64,000 nucleotides of DNA from Triglochin maritima. Its lineage: Eukaryota > Streptophyta > Magnoliopsida > Alismatales > Juncaginaceae. Below the pieces are notes generated by a model. The model made no database searches. It had not been told where the DNA came from and saw only the letters and a list, made by a program, of their open reading frames with translations. Position 1 is the stretch's first letter. Every line of letters starts with the position of its first letter. Positions 22,668 to 35,149 of this stretch are shown piece after piece. The translations under genes were made by a program, and so were the position numbers. Location: NCBI GenBank assembly GCA_963682175.1, contig OY821775.1, positions 4,092,001-4,156,000 on the forward strand. The letters run 5' to 3'.

Positions 22668-25600
22668 TTACAACTTGGATTTCCCAGATAGACTGGCCTT
22701 CAGCTCATCCGCAACCGCATCAATGAACTCCTCTGTGTTGAGATAGTGCTCACGGGAGATCCTGCAAATGAAAAATATATATTACAGTTTGCAAAATGGA
22801 ACTGCCAGGAAAGACAGAACGAGTAGCAAATCAGTCCTAATACTTGGGTCCATGGATCAGTAGCCCAAGATCTTTGGTCATTTTGCCGGACTCAACAGTT
22901 CCAACGCAAGCTGCTTCAAGTTTCACGGCAAAATCAGCCAATCTAGCATTATCATCCAACTTTGCCCTGCATAAATATATATAGCATAGTTAACATCTCT
23001 GACTCTTTGTTGACAACCAAAACAAAAGGATTTAAAAATGTACACAAATGTAAAATTTTGTAATTTAAACAGTAGGAGAGAAAATGGCACTGAAAGCTAG
23101 TGAGTAAGATCCACCGACTTCTTCAACTGATGATAAAGAATTAAACTATTTACCTGTGAGCAAGACCCCTTGACCAGGCAAAGATTGATGCAATGCTATT
23201 TGTACTGGTTTCACCACCCTTTTGGTGTACGCGATAGTGGCGTGTGACTGTGCCATGTGCAGCCTCAGCTTCAATTGTTTTTCCATCGGGACACACCTGA
23301 AAGAAGGGGAAAGGTGTAACTGTGTGAGGCAACCTTAGACGGTCAGACCCATTATCCCACAAGTAGATGGGCTTTTACTCCATCACCCATGTTCATCTGG
23401 TGGGTGGAAAGCTGGTCTGGAAACATATTGTTTATTTTCAATCAAGCTGAGCACGTATTTCTAATATTTCATTGAAAATATCCATTATACATAGACTTCA
23501 GTAAAAGCATTTAATCTCAAAATGAAAGGGCAAAGAGTATAGACTTTATAAATGAGAAAGGTGCTGGTTGGTTGTTGACCAGATATACCAGAAAGGAATT
23601 GGTAAACACGGGGGCAGAGTATAGACTTTATAAATGAGAAAGCTGCTTGGTTGGTTGTGACTAGATATACCAGAAAAGAATTGTTAAACACGAGGGGAAA
23701 GATCGTACAAGCTGCAACGAATTTTATGAATATAGTAAAACTAGGTTAAACAGAAAAGAATTGATCATCCTTCAAAGTATGATAAACACAATATTGTCAA
23801 CAAAATGAAACTATTAAATGAGGGTATCAGCTGAAGATCCAGAGAAAGGGCAACTTACCAGTACAGATGTCATTAATCCAAGAGAACCAAAACCTGCGGA
23901 GAGTAGAAATAGTTTTTAGAGTAAAAGGAGAAAAACAAACTAATGTCATCCGAGCATGTCCGAATAACCAACCAAGCAAGCACAATTTTACGCCAAACAC
24001 ACCTGGTTGAGCAAAAAATGCACACACAATGTAGTAAAAGAAACACAAACCTTGAGCCAAGAAATCACTCTGAACATCACCATCGTAATTCTTGCAAGCC
24101 CAGACATAACCACCTTCGCTCTTAAGGGCATAAGCAACCATATCGTCAATTAGCCGATGCTCATACCTGGCATCAATAAAAACTAGATTAAGCTTTGAAT
24201 AATTAACCAGCTTACGAAAAGTCAATGCAGCATCTAAATGTCTAAGGTACAGAGTGAGAAAGTTAAATACCAAATCCCAGCAGCTTCAAACTTAGACTTC
24301 CATTGAGCTTCATAAACCTCCTGAAAGATGTCCTTAAATCTGAAGCACAGAAAGATCATTCAATCGAATGAAAATAATTTAACAACAAAACTTAAACCAA
24401 TGATATTTAAGTAGTGAAGAGACCAAGTTTGATATGAACAATAAAGTCTGTACCTCCCGTCATATTTCTTCAATATTGTATTTTTGGTGCTGAGATACAA
24501 CGGCCACTTCTTCTGGAAAGCAGTATTCATTGAGGCCTCAGCAAAAGAACGAATGGACTGCAGAAATTGAACAAATAGGTTCAGCATGAATATTCAGGAT
24601 ATGCTTTGAATCTTGGCAGTCTTTGAAAAGACGGAACAGACTGTATATTACCTCATCTGTGTTGTACATGGATATTGCCACCCCACCAGCACCTGTGAAG
24701 TTGAAAACCTCCAAGTCGATATTCTCCTCTTTTCCCTCTGAAAATACAGGAAAATAAATATAAGCAATAATCTAAGAGCTAATGTGAAACTTGAAAGGAT
24801 TTAATTCTTACCAAAAACCAACTTTAGCTTGCCCGGTCCTTTGATAACTGCATCAGTTGCCTTGTACTGATCTCCAAATGCATGTCTTCCAATGCAAATT
24901 GGCTTTGTCCATCCTGTCAATAAGACAGTTAAATTGAGTCACACGGGCAGAAAACAATCTTATTTAAATCTGTATAGTCAAAGAAACAGCTTGTACCTGG
25001 AACAAGGCGAGGAACATTTTTGCAGATGATTGGTTCTCTGAATACAGTACCTGGAATAGAACAATGGATTATGCAAAATATAGCCACAATTACCTTAAAA
25101 AAATACAAACATGATTGCTTCTCTAACCATTCAAAATATTTCTGATTGTTCCATTGGGACTCTTCCACATGGACTTGAGGCTGAACTCTTCCATACGAGT
25201 CTCATCTATTATTAGCGTAAAAAAGAAAAACTTGTGAGAAGAGGCAACATTTTCAATTGCAAAAAAGGTGGCCAACTTATTAAAAAAGGCATCCATGGAA
25301 CACACACCAGGAGTAATTGTTGCGCACTTGATTGCGACATTATACCTGCAGTTATAATCATGTTAACAGAGTGTTGTATAGGTCTAAAAGTAGACATGTA
25401 TGAATTTCGTAGAAGCCAAACGAAAAGTTGTAATACATATAGAGTACAACACCTAGATGTAGACCTCAACTATACCTATATAAAGCGAAAGCACTTGAAC
25501 AATATAAAACAACCAAATTTATTAAGAATTTCAAGCGTCCCAATAAATTAAACATCATGCCAAATATTACAAAATCAAACAGCATATTGCCAGTTCATAC

Positions 25601-26178
25601 AAGTACACAAGCAAGTGTTAAACTGAACCCAAAGCAGAATACGTTTGAAAAGGGAAACCACAGAACACAATTTTTTTGTTAAAGAAACAAACAGTTAATA
25701 AGGCAATAGTTTTTGAGAAAGATAAATGACTCATTAAACGAATATTGAATTTACTTCAGTGTAGCTTCAGCACTTTCCACAGTAACTTTGTCATCAGTGG
25801 CATCACGGTTGGGAAGACCAAGATCGAAGTACTTGATATCCAGGTCCACAAATGGAAAGATAAGCTGCAATCAACCAAACACAAGATTCAGCTACAAAGT
25901 CAATCTTTTGACCATACAGTCATTATGGCCTTATGGCCATAATGACTAGTACAATTCTAGATGTAGACGAACAAATGTAATGAGATTCCACCAGAAACAA
26001 CTAAACATGTCTGACAAATGCACAGCCTAAGGAAAGCCATACAATAACTAACATGAATAAAATAAAACAAATATTTAGTTGTCCAGCAAAATGCAACCTC
26101 TTGAGATAGAAAAGGAGCAACACCCCCTCAAACTTTTCTGAGTTGGCCTCTAATAATTAATTGTGCATATGCGCATTC

Positions 26179-26272
<94 letters not shown>

Positions 26273-27708
26273 CAGGTTCAAAAATAAACCCTCAAAGTGA
26301 AATATGCATATGCATCACCATCTAAGCTGAACTCAAAAACCATTTTGTACAAAATTTGTATACAGTTTTGACAAAATTCAGAAAAAATAGAACTTTTGCC
26401 GTGGAAGTGTTGTAGCACGGAACCACCGGAACCACCATAACGAAAACACGCACACATAAAGAGGTACCTTTTCCTTGATGGATTTCCAGAATATTCTTGT
26501 CATCTCATCACCTGCACACAGATGCAAAATAATGAACTAATCTAACATTACAAAACCAAAAGATGCTCTAAGGAGATCAAATATTTACTTGATAAGCAAC
26601 ATAAAGTAAAAAAAGTGAATTGGAACACCATCTCTTCATTGCAAAATGATTACGGACAAGTCATCAGCTACCTTAACAGAAGGTAAAAACCAAAGAAAAC
26701 ATTTTTGCCTTGTACAGAGTAAGACCCGGTGTAAGAAAAAATAAGAAGCTAAAAAGACAATTTCAAACGTCAACTATGATCCCAAAATCTAGAAGCAGAA
26801 ACTAAACAACGTATACATATCATCACAACTGCTAGCTGAAGGTTGGCAGGAAATGACTTCGTACTTTAATTAGTGCAAATGCCGATAGTAAAACAATTGC
26901 AAAGCTGAAAAACAAGTTTTCATCAACTAAATGGCAAGATCCATAAGAAGGCAGTGGAACATCAGACCACTAGACACAGAACCAATATTTACTTCATCGA
27001 GCACAAACTTCAGAAAAAAACACAAAAAATAAGATTTTGAGCATCACCGATGATTGCAAAACACATAACAAAGCAAGTGAACATCAATCACCTCAACGAT
27101 GCAAAAAATGTACTTCACGGAACTACAGTAAAAAATATGAAGAGCAGAACAGAAACGAAATTCTTAAACACGTAATTTCAAAATTACAAGCCATAGGAAG
27201 CAAGTGAAAGATCGGATCAACCAGTATAACCATTCCTTGTAACTTTACAGACTGCAAACTCCAGTAAAACAAGAGCAAAACGATAACATCACGAGTTTAA
27301 GCATCATCCACGATAAGTTGATAAGAGAAACCCTTAGAAGCAACTAATCAAATAAAGGAACATGTGTTTACTTCTTCAACCACAAGATCCAGGTTAAACA
27401 ACAGGTATTAAATATATCAACACTTTTCACTTCACAGATCAAAAGCTCCAGCAAAGAAAAAATTCTCAGAATCATTCGTTGAATCAAAATAACGGTCAGA
27501 TCACCAAACAAAACTTAAAAACAACTTCACGAAGGACAAAATCCATCGCAAACCGGATCAAAACGCGAAAACTAGCACGATCTCCCGATCCGGGTCGGAT
27601 CGAGGCGGATCCGGCGAGGTTAAAGGGAAGGAAACGGCGATCGGAAGGGGAGGACTCACCGTCCATCTCGACGATGGGGTTGGAGACGGAAATCTTCTCG
27701 AACTCCAT
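22668..27708 (-). CDS. ICDH: NADP-dependent isocitrate dehydrogenase with C-terminal SKL (peroxisomal form)
   Basis: Fifteen exons: 27660-27708, 26468-26511, 25755-25864, 25308-25345, 25128-25205, 24997-25050, 24812-24913, 24652-24737, 24454-24557, 24271-24339, 24051-24166, 23859-23893, 23154-23296, 22844-22966 and 22668-22761. All introns are GT-AG; the sum is 1245 nt, 414 residues plus stop, the usual length of plant NADP-ICDH. The enzyme converts isocitrate and NADP+ to 2-oxoglutarate, CO2 and NADPH. Visible motifs are [13 protein letters not shown] at the N-terminus, [20 protein letters not shown] (substrate loop), the family signature [20 protein letters not shown], and HGTVTRHYR (NADP binding). 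There is no N-terminal targeting extension, but the protein ends KSKL, so the last three residues form a canonical PTS1. This points to peroxisomal, possibly dual, location. A TATA-like ATAAATA lies at 27797-27803. Confidence 0.96.
23534..23697. repeat. 82-bp tandem duplication in ICDH intron 12
   Basis: Two adjacent copies, starting AGAGTATAGACTTTATAAAT at 23534 and 23616, differ at a handful of positions. They lie wholly in the intron between exons 12 and 13 and do not touch the splice sites. Confidence 0.85.
26181..26271. repeat. Compound microsatellite (CT)18(AT)27 in ICDH intron 2
   Basis: An uninterrupted CT run (26181-26216) passes directly into an AT run (26217-26271). Such perfect tracts are usually length-variable between individuals. 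Confidence 0.97.
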
Positions 27709-30700
27709 AGCGGGATCGGAGGTAGAGTCGGAGGAGAGGAGTTGGGGATGCGGAGGAAGAGGGGAAGAGAAACGGAGACGGGAGACGTCTCCGAGGTATT
27801 TATGGGATGGGATGGAAAGAGGTGGGTGGTGGGATGGGTGTTTTGTGTTTTCGTCCAATATTATGGAAACTGTTGAGCGCACCTCCTCCCTTTGTTTTTG
27901 TGTTTTTAAATCACGACAAGCCTCTAGAGTTGAGATACTTCCGAAGATCTTACAAAAGAAGGAATATAGGTAAATTGTTCTTACTACAATTTGATCCAAT
28001 TTGAGCCTACACAGTAACGATTTTTAAGCTTAGGCATGATTTGTGTTATAATGTTTGTTTTAGTTATAATGAATAATTAAGTTAGAATTGGATATATACT
28101 TATTCTAACTTAACTTTTAAGTTTACTAAATAAACGTTAATATATAAACTATTATTATATCTAAGACGACGGGTTGCCAAGGAGGGTGAATGTCCAACAT
28201 TAATCTAATCCTACTTAGAGGTGAGGCTCTATCTTTTTTTCTATCAAATTATGATTCTAAAAAATTTGATTCACTTATAAAAAATTACTATTATTTGGGT
28301 TTGTATTTATATTTATTCTTGTAGCACTTCTAATTGGTGTTGTGGTTGACCAAAGATCACAATTAACAAAACTTAAGTGTTCATTGAGAAATTTCAGGTT
28401 GATGGTATACATGTTGGTGGCTGCCTTGAGAATAAAATTTGATAAAATAAATGTAGGTAACCAATACCAAAATATATCCCTTTCACAAAACATGTGCATA
28501 TTTAATCTAACTTAATATGAGTTTTAAGTTACAACAACTGTTTAGGACCCAAACCAAACAAAAGACAAGCTTTTGGTTAATCTTAGAAGGAGACAAGGGG
28601 TATTTGGTTTTTTGTGCAAAACACTCTTAACACTACACTTAGGAGACCACCACTCCAAAGTCAAAAATAACCATGAATGTGCACATCAGGCAACTTGGCT
28701 AGAGTTGTTGGATCTTATCATCCTTGGAATAGATTATCGAAGATAATTATATAATACGGTTAGTATTGTGATTCATGTCACTTCACGGGTTTGATATATT
28801 CTCCCAACTCCCAAGGTCGAAGGAATTAAATCATAGTACTCGGTAACATCGAGTTAAAAAAAAGGTTAATTATACTTTGAAATCATTTGCATTTTTCTCT
28901 GTGATTCTATGGTCATCTAAATTTTAAGAATCCATTGGTTTTCATCACATTCATCATTATTTTTGTGTCAAATCAGACCCAAATTCGAACAAATCTAATA
29001 TTTGATTTTATTCAAAGTATATCATAAAATAGAGGTTACAAGTATATTTGCAGCACATAAAAATAAAATCCGATGAATAAATACTAATAGATTCTTAATG
29101 TTCAGGAATACAATATGTTACAAAAAGAGAACACAAAAATGTGAGTAACATATCTTAAAGTTCAACGAGACAAAATAATATTGATTTATAATTAAAGGGA
29201 CAAATAGTAACTAAGCCTACAAATTTTTATAATCTAATGCGCTAACACAATTTCTACGTCAACAAAATCAAAATTTAATAAATATATCATTGCGCCAAAT
29301 GGTTGGTGGGAAAAGTGAAAAGAATGCATAATCATTCTTATCTATGCAGAAAATGAGTTTGTCGCTTTATGGAAAAATGTGTGTGTGATTTTTTTTCTCT
29401 TTTTGAAAACTAAAAATCACGAGATATTTGATGGAGTGGCGTGTGGGGTTGTTAATTTAAAGCATTAATTCTTATGGTGTATTAGAGAACCCATAAGACC
29501 ACGACCGTGATGGGCGTAACATCATCTATTTTGTGTGTGTTGGGAGTAAGCATTAATTCTATGCATTCTATGGTCGTTTTCTAGTTCCACTTATCTAATG
29601 TATCTTTTGGAGTTATTTTTGTAATTATCATAAGTTATGAAACTTAATATTCAACTTCAACTGATCATATTGGAGTAACGTCGGCCAAATACCGTAAGTT
29701 TGCAAGTTGAGATCTCAATTGTAGTTTCACATTCAAGTCTCCCTTTCCCGTAACTTAATTATACCTCAACTTTGGATTTTGTGTTTGCAAACAAACTTGT
29801 AATTGTTCATGCAATTATTTTGGTATCGTCATTTATCATGGAAGGGAAAAGTTGCGTTCTACGGTCGTGTTCTCATTTCTCACGTCAATAATTTGGTTTC
29901 ACGTAAACATTTCAGCCGTCAACCTATAATGCACGGTAGGTGTCATTGCCATATACATTTGCTACGGGGAAAGCTTTTCTTACGTTTCTAACCAAGGGAT
30001 GCACCTCAAGGTTAAGTTAGGAACAATTTATTGTAGAGTTTTTTTATCAATTATTTCTTCTAGTATGATAATATCGTTTGGATATGATTTTTAGTTGAAT
30101 TCCAGCAATAATTCGATAAGAATCTAAATATGCTTCACAAACAGAAAATCAACTTCCAGATTTTATAATGAAATTTGTATAGTATGAAGAAGTTGAATTC
30201 TTATAACTTCTTGCAAGAATTCAAATTCTAAAGTGACATTTATCATATTACTCTCAGTTGTATTTATCATAATACCCTCATATTTTAATATTTCTATTCA
30301 ATAAATTCCTAATTTAGAAACTATAAATGTCATATATATTATATATTTTTAATAAACTTGATAAATTTACGATATATATATATATATTTTAATTCAAACA
30401 TATTTTAATATTTTACGATATTTATTAGATAAATGTCATATATATTATATTTTGTGATAATTTTTAATATTAAAAACAAATATTAAAGACATATTCTACT
30501 TAGTAAAAAAAAAATTCATACCATATCTTACAATATTAATCTAACAATATAAATTTAAATGTAAGAGTATACTAGTCATTAAACATTTATAATCATGAGC
30601 AATAATTTATTCCATCCAAACATGTTTAGCTTCTTATAGGAATTAAGATTCCAGTTATTTTAGTAAGAATAAGATTCTCACAAGAATCATCATCTTTAGA

Positions 30701-31793
30701 ATCCAATCCAAATGAACCTTATGCATCTGTTAGTTTTCTAATGCACATAACTATTGACATTCCAAAATGCATAAATATGTGTGTCACGCGAGGCTGGTTT
30801 GTGTGTCCCACGTGTGATTAGTATGTGTCCCTTGTGGGACTTGTGTCCCACATGAGACATATATGTGTTCATTCTTTACATTTAAAATGTCTACTAAATC
30901 AACTTATTTTATCAGAAATGTACTTTTAAATAATAAAATAAAAAACACAAATAATGACATGAATGGTGACGTGAAACACGCCCTGGGCGCACCACATTTG
31001 TGCATTCCCTTTAATAATTAATTAGCTTAATTTTTAAATTAATTAGTTGAAATAGTTTAATTAATATTATTGATAATTAATGATAATCAACCGAGTTCAC
31101 CATGTAGAATTTCTGATGATCAATCTTTTCAATTCTCGTCCGGTAGCGTTGTTGATATCAACATGTACTTGGACACACGTTTAATATTTAGTAAAATTTA
31201 TAATTATCCGTAAATATTCACTTTTTATTATAATAAATTATGATAAATAAATTATGTGATATAATTAATTGAAATCGTGGAAAATTAAAAATGAGAGAAA
31301 ATGAATGAGGTGGAAGTAAGAGGGTGTTGAAGTGATTAGAATGACATTTATGAGTAAATTACGATTGAGATATGAATAGTAGAAAGATAGAGAAGAAAAG
31401 ATATCACGATGATTTAAAATGTCATGATCATGACGTAAATGACATATTCAATTGACTTCCCAGTGGAATATGAAAGCTTCACAGAAAACAAGGGACAACG
31501 GAAAAAAATTAAAAACTTTAAAAACTACTTAACATAGATTTAATTGATTATTTGCACTAACGATGCATATTTAAGTAACAACACCTAAATTAAAAACAAT
31601 TTAATCATACTTCATTCTCACGGAACAATCTCTAATTCACTAATTTCAGTAATAAAACCCTAATTTTCCGAAACAACTAACCACTTAGACCCGGTCTAAG
31701 ATTGATGTCACTCGTCCATGAGATGTTCATGTATACGGGTTGACCGTACAACATGGCCTGCGGTTCTATTCTAGTATCCTATCTGATTTTGCC
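27709..31793. other. Intergenic, 4 kb, no gene seen
   Basis: The first 150 bases are the 5' UTR and promoter of the ICDH gene; the rest is AT-rich and non-coding. A possible MITE relic lies at about 30071-30716, where TCGTTTGGATATGATTTTTAG is mirrored by an inverted TCATTTGGATTGGATTCTAA, but no target duplication could be fixed. Confidence 0.45.
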
Positions 31794-31801
31794 ATCCGAG
31801 T

Positions 31802-32073
31802 TAGGGGTGAGCAAAACTCGGTCCGATCCGGGTTCGGTCCGGACCGGAACCAACCGATCTTGGTTCCGGTCCGGACCGAAACAAAAAAATTAGATCCGGT
31901 CTGGTCTAATTATTATTATTTTTTAAATTTAAGGTAAAAAATCGGGTTTTTGGATTCAGTCTGGTCTGGTCTCCAGTCCGACCCTTCGAATTTTTTCCGG
32001 TCCGGTCCGGTTTCCGGTCCGAACCTGATTTTTTTTTCCGGTCCAGTCCGGACCGGACCGATGCTCAGCCCTA
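31802..32073. mobile_element. hAT MITE of GGTCCGGACC-rich type
   Basis: The ends TAGGGGTGAGCA and TGCTCAGCCCTA form terminal inverted repeats. The flanks are ATCCGAGT (31794-31801) and ATCCGAGG (32074-32081), an 8-bp target duplication with one mismatch. The 272-bp interior is built of GGTCCGGTCC-type repeats and is non-coding. Confidence 0.82.
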
Positions 32074-32081
32074 ATCCGAGG

Positions 32082-32187
32082 TGTAGCTCAACCAGATGAG
32101 AGTGAAATTATTCCATCAGGTTTTAAGATTGAACTTGCAATTACATCCAAAATACACATTAGGTATTTGGTATTGGACAATCTCTAG
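32082..32187 (+). repeat. SINE-like direct repeat, copy 1
   Basis: It starts GTGTAGCTCAACCAGATGAG and contains ATCAGGTTTTAAGATTGAAC, reminiscent of tRNA A and B boxes. A second copy, roughly 80% similar, is at 32773-32888. The two flank a copied gene fragment. Confidence 0.45.
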
Positions 32188-32301
32188 TGTAGAATATCTG
32201 TAGTATGTTTTGCACCTCAATTTCCAGAAGTTATTACCTTTTGCTCAATGCTTAGTGGTGTCGTAGATTTGGGAACTACAAAGAAGAGAAATGATGATCA
32301 G
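32188..32301. pseudogene. Copied fragment of endoglucanase intron 8 / exon 9 (CBM49)
   Basis: About 110 bp here align at roughly 90% identity, in the same orientation, with 37278-37388: the start of exon 9 of the GH9 endoglucanase, its splice acceptor and adjoining intron. Homology resumes at 32749-32771 with intron sequence from 37398-37420, so the copy has been split by about 440 bp of foreign, inverted-repeat-rich DNA. It is non-coding in itself. Confidence 0.8.
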
Positions 32302-32748
32302 GTCATCACTAATCATGACATGGACGACCTGTTCATCAACTTTCTCTCTCTTCAAAATCAGTTTTTTTCTCTTCCACGTCAGTTTTCTCTTTCCTCGACC
32401 CATTTTATTCTCTTTCCTATACTATTCGTCTCTTAACCACAACCCAACACAACCTATTTCTCTCATCCACATCATTTCGGGATCTATCTTGGTAAAAATT
32501 TAAAAAAAATTCTAAAAAATCAAAACAATTATAAAACGTATTTTCAAAAAAAATAAATAAATAAAACTCAAACAAAAAAATCAAAACAAAAACAAAACCA
32601 AAAAAAATCAAAAAATATTAAAATAATGAACCGGGTCGACCAACAACCGGTCATCTCCCCTGTGAGATGACCTGGTCATCCCAGGTCGTCCACGACCTGA
32701 CCTGGGATGACCGCTGTTTCTTCTCCCGTAAGGGGTGCTCTCAGTTTG
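32302..32748. mobile_element. Insert rich in inverted repeats within the copied gene fragment
   Basis: This stretch interrupts the copied endoglucanase fragment. Its right part contains overlapping palindromes such as GGTCATCTCCCC with GAGATGACC and CAGGTCGTCC with GACGACCTG-like mirrors, and the left end reads AGGTCATCAC. It is probably a small non-autonomous transposon, superfamily unclear. Confidence 0.4.
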
Positions 32749-32772
32749 AGTTGTAGTTTGGTGGTGTCATCG

Positions 32773-32888
32773 GTTGGGTGTAGCTCAACTAGACGAGAGA
32801 ATTAATTATACCATCAGGTTTTAAGATTGAGCTAACAATTGCATCCAAAAAGACACCTTGGGTATCCGGTATTAGACAATCTTTAGCT
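32773..32888 (+). repeat. SINE-like direct repeat, copy 2
   Basis: It starts GTGTAGCTCAACTAGACGAG and parallels copy 1 to the shared end GACAATCTTTAG. See copy 1 at 32082-32187. Confidence 0.45.
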
Positions 32889-33080
32889 TGGAACCTCAAA
32901 TCATTGACACAAAAGTGAGATGGTTGCGGGGTAATTCTAGATCAACAAAAAAATAATAAGATAAATATAATGTTCCGGCGGCCCGGCCCTTCGGAAAAAG
33001 AAAAACCGTTTAGACCCAGTGGAAAGTAAACCCGTTTGTGTTGTGAAATACCGAAACAGAAAAACACCTCTTGTCGGGGT

Positions 33081-33110
33081 AGGGAAGGGAAGGGAAGGGA
33101 AGGGAGGGGA
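33081..33110 (+). repeat. AGGGA pentanucleotide repeat in the 5' UTR of the Shg1-domain gene
   Basis: Five to six GGGAA units, then GGGAGGGGA, end four bases before the start codon. A purine-only leader of this kind could affect translation; that is inference. Confidence 0.8.
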
Positions 33111-33113
33111 GAG

Positions 33114-35149
33114 ATGGAAGCGCAGGGCGTGATCCGGCGTCCGAAGGCGGAGGACGTGATCTCGAAGCTGAAGGACGAAGGCGATTTCGACGCCCTCCGT
33201 CTCAAGATCATCAAAAACCTCAAGAACAACGTAACATCTTAATTCCTCTTCCCAACTCTCTCTCTCTCTTCCAATGTTGTGCGTGTGCGTTCACAGATTT
33301 TTCTCTCAACTTCCGAAAATCATCCGATTTGGTCTCTCCAATCAGTTTTACAACTTTAGAACCTATCTGTTGTCTGCTGTTATTTGTGTCAAAATTAGGT
33401 GTTAATAGTCTGAGAATGCAAAATTTTGATTTCTCACGAAGAAATGCCGATACGAGTGGAGTTGATGGGTAGTTTTTACAACTCGTGGACTGTGAATGGT
33501 GGCTAATATCTCACAGAATTGTAGTTGACTGTTCCAGTGCCCAACAACCCTATTGTTTTGCATATAAACCAGGGGCGGTGCCTTATAAACTCCTGGATTT
33601 TGGGTTTGGCACATAAAATGTATACCGACCTGAAATTTGGATTTTATATAGTTAATAATTGGATTTTGCACCCCCCTAAATTTTAGATTTTACCTGGTTA
33701 AGTAAACATCACAATGGATTTTGAACTCCTTATATTTTCTATTGTATGTCATATAAATTATGCCCCCCTGACTTATGATCCTGACACCACCCCTGGTCGA
33801 GGGGCTTTCGACTCCTTGTATCTTGGGAAATCTCATAGTCAGTGTGGAAAACAATATTATTGGTAGTTTATGTATTTGAATTAGTTGACTTCGATCCCCT
33901 TGGATTTTCCTAAGTGTAAAAGTGACGTAGGTCATGAGAATTGTCAAGAATTATATGTCCATTCACGAATTCCCTGACACTAACCTGGAGGGATGTCAAA
34001 GTCATATCCGTATGTGACATTTGCTTGCATCTTTATGATCAACAAGCTACAGTGTTCAGCGATAAAATAGAGAGGCTACGATATTCAAGTTTGATATGCA
34101 AACCTAACCTTCCTTTATGCAGTTAAGCGTCATATTAACACAACCAATAGAAATAATTGTCATGTGTCATCTACTTTAGCATTCGTCAAGACAACCGTTT
34201 CGGGATTGTTTCGTATGAGCTACCTGATGGGTGATTCAGAGGGTGACGGGGTTTTGCTTGTAAGAGGATACATGCATTGGGATAAGCAAACACACTTCGT
34301 ATGAAATTGTAACTGTATTTAATAAGTATACGCTAAACAAACCATTTTACCAGGATGACCTTCGAAAATACATTGTGTCAGAAGTTAAACAATCAGTAGC
34401 ACTGAACCAAGAGGGAGTTGAAAACTTGAAACCAAGGCAACTTTCAGATGCTATTCATCAAGAGATTGGGTAAGCTCGAAATTTTCATTTATTTATCTTT
34501 AAGTAGGTTCTCTTAGTTATTTTAGGTTTAATGTGTCTTCGTAATAGAAATGTTTTGAATTCCTTGAGTCATTACGTAGTTTGGACAACAGTCAGGTTGA
34601 AATGTAGAACCTCCAATGATTCAAGTGGCTGTCACAAATTGATTTCTTTTTGAGTGCAGGAAGAAAATCATGGATCAGATATCAGACGAGTTATGGAAGA
34701 TCATCAGATCAAGCGATGATGGAATGCAAAATGAGATCAAAGAAATTGTAGAGTCTGTCTACAATAGGCTAATAAACCCTCTACAGAAGGAAGAAAAGAA
34801 AATAACCCCAGTTAAAGATAAGCCTCCAATCATCCAAGAAGAAAAGGCTTCACAACAAGAGGCATCAGCATGCGAAGGACCTGTATTATGTGATAGTGAC
34901 CCTGATTTGCCTCCCGGATTTGCCCGACAAAATAACGCACATAGCAGTAATAGCAAGAAGGAAGAAAATCACGAGAAGGTACATGAACTTAGGCTGTCAG
35001 AAAAGAAGCTGCTTAAGGTCAAGGAAGAGCCCCAGCAAAATATGGATGAACCTATTGATGACAAACCTCTTGGGTTTCCTTTGCATCTCAGTGATGCAAT
35101 AATGTTAGATGCTGATGAGGACCCTGATTTGCCTCCTGGTTTTGGTTAA
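33114..35149 (+). CDS. COMPASS-Shg1/BOD1-domain protein with DPDLPPGF motifs
   Basis: Three exons: 33114-33230, 34354-34469 and 34660-35149, GT-AG introns, 240 residues. Residues about 8-95 (VIRRPKAEDVISKLKDEGDF, ALRLKIIKNLKNN, EGVENLKP, IHQEIGKKIMDQISDELW) match the COMPASS-Shg1/BOD1 helical domain, known in a yeast Set1 complex subunit and in kinetochore/SET1B partner BOD1. The rest is acidic and lysine-rich, probably disordered, with two copies of the short motif DPDLPPGF, one at the very C-terminus. The molecular role in plants is not known to me; a chromatin role is inference. An alternative ending exists: splicing from 35144 (TTTG|GTTAAT) to 35842 would replace the stop with GKQKVLEDSVEIQLIMKSMA… and end at 35924, giving 266 residues. 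Confidence 0.85.

Noticed and set aside
27479..27973. 164-residue plus-strand open frame over the ICDH first exon
   Set aside because: It is antisense to exon 1 and the promoter of the ICDH gene, whose fifteen-exon model sums exactly to a 414-residue enzyme.
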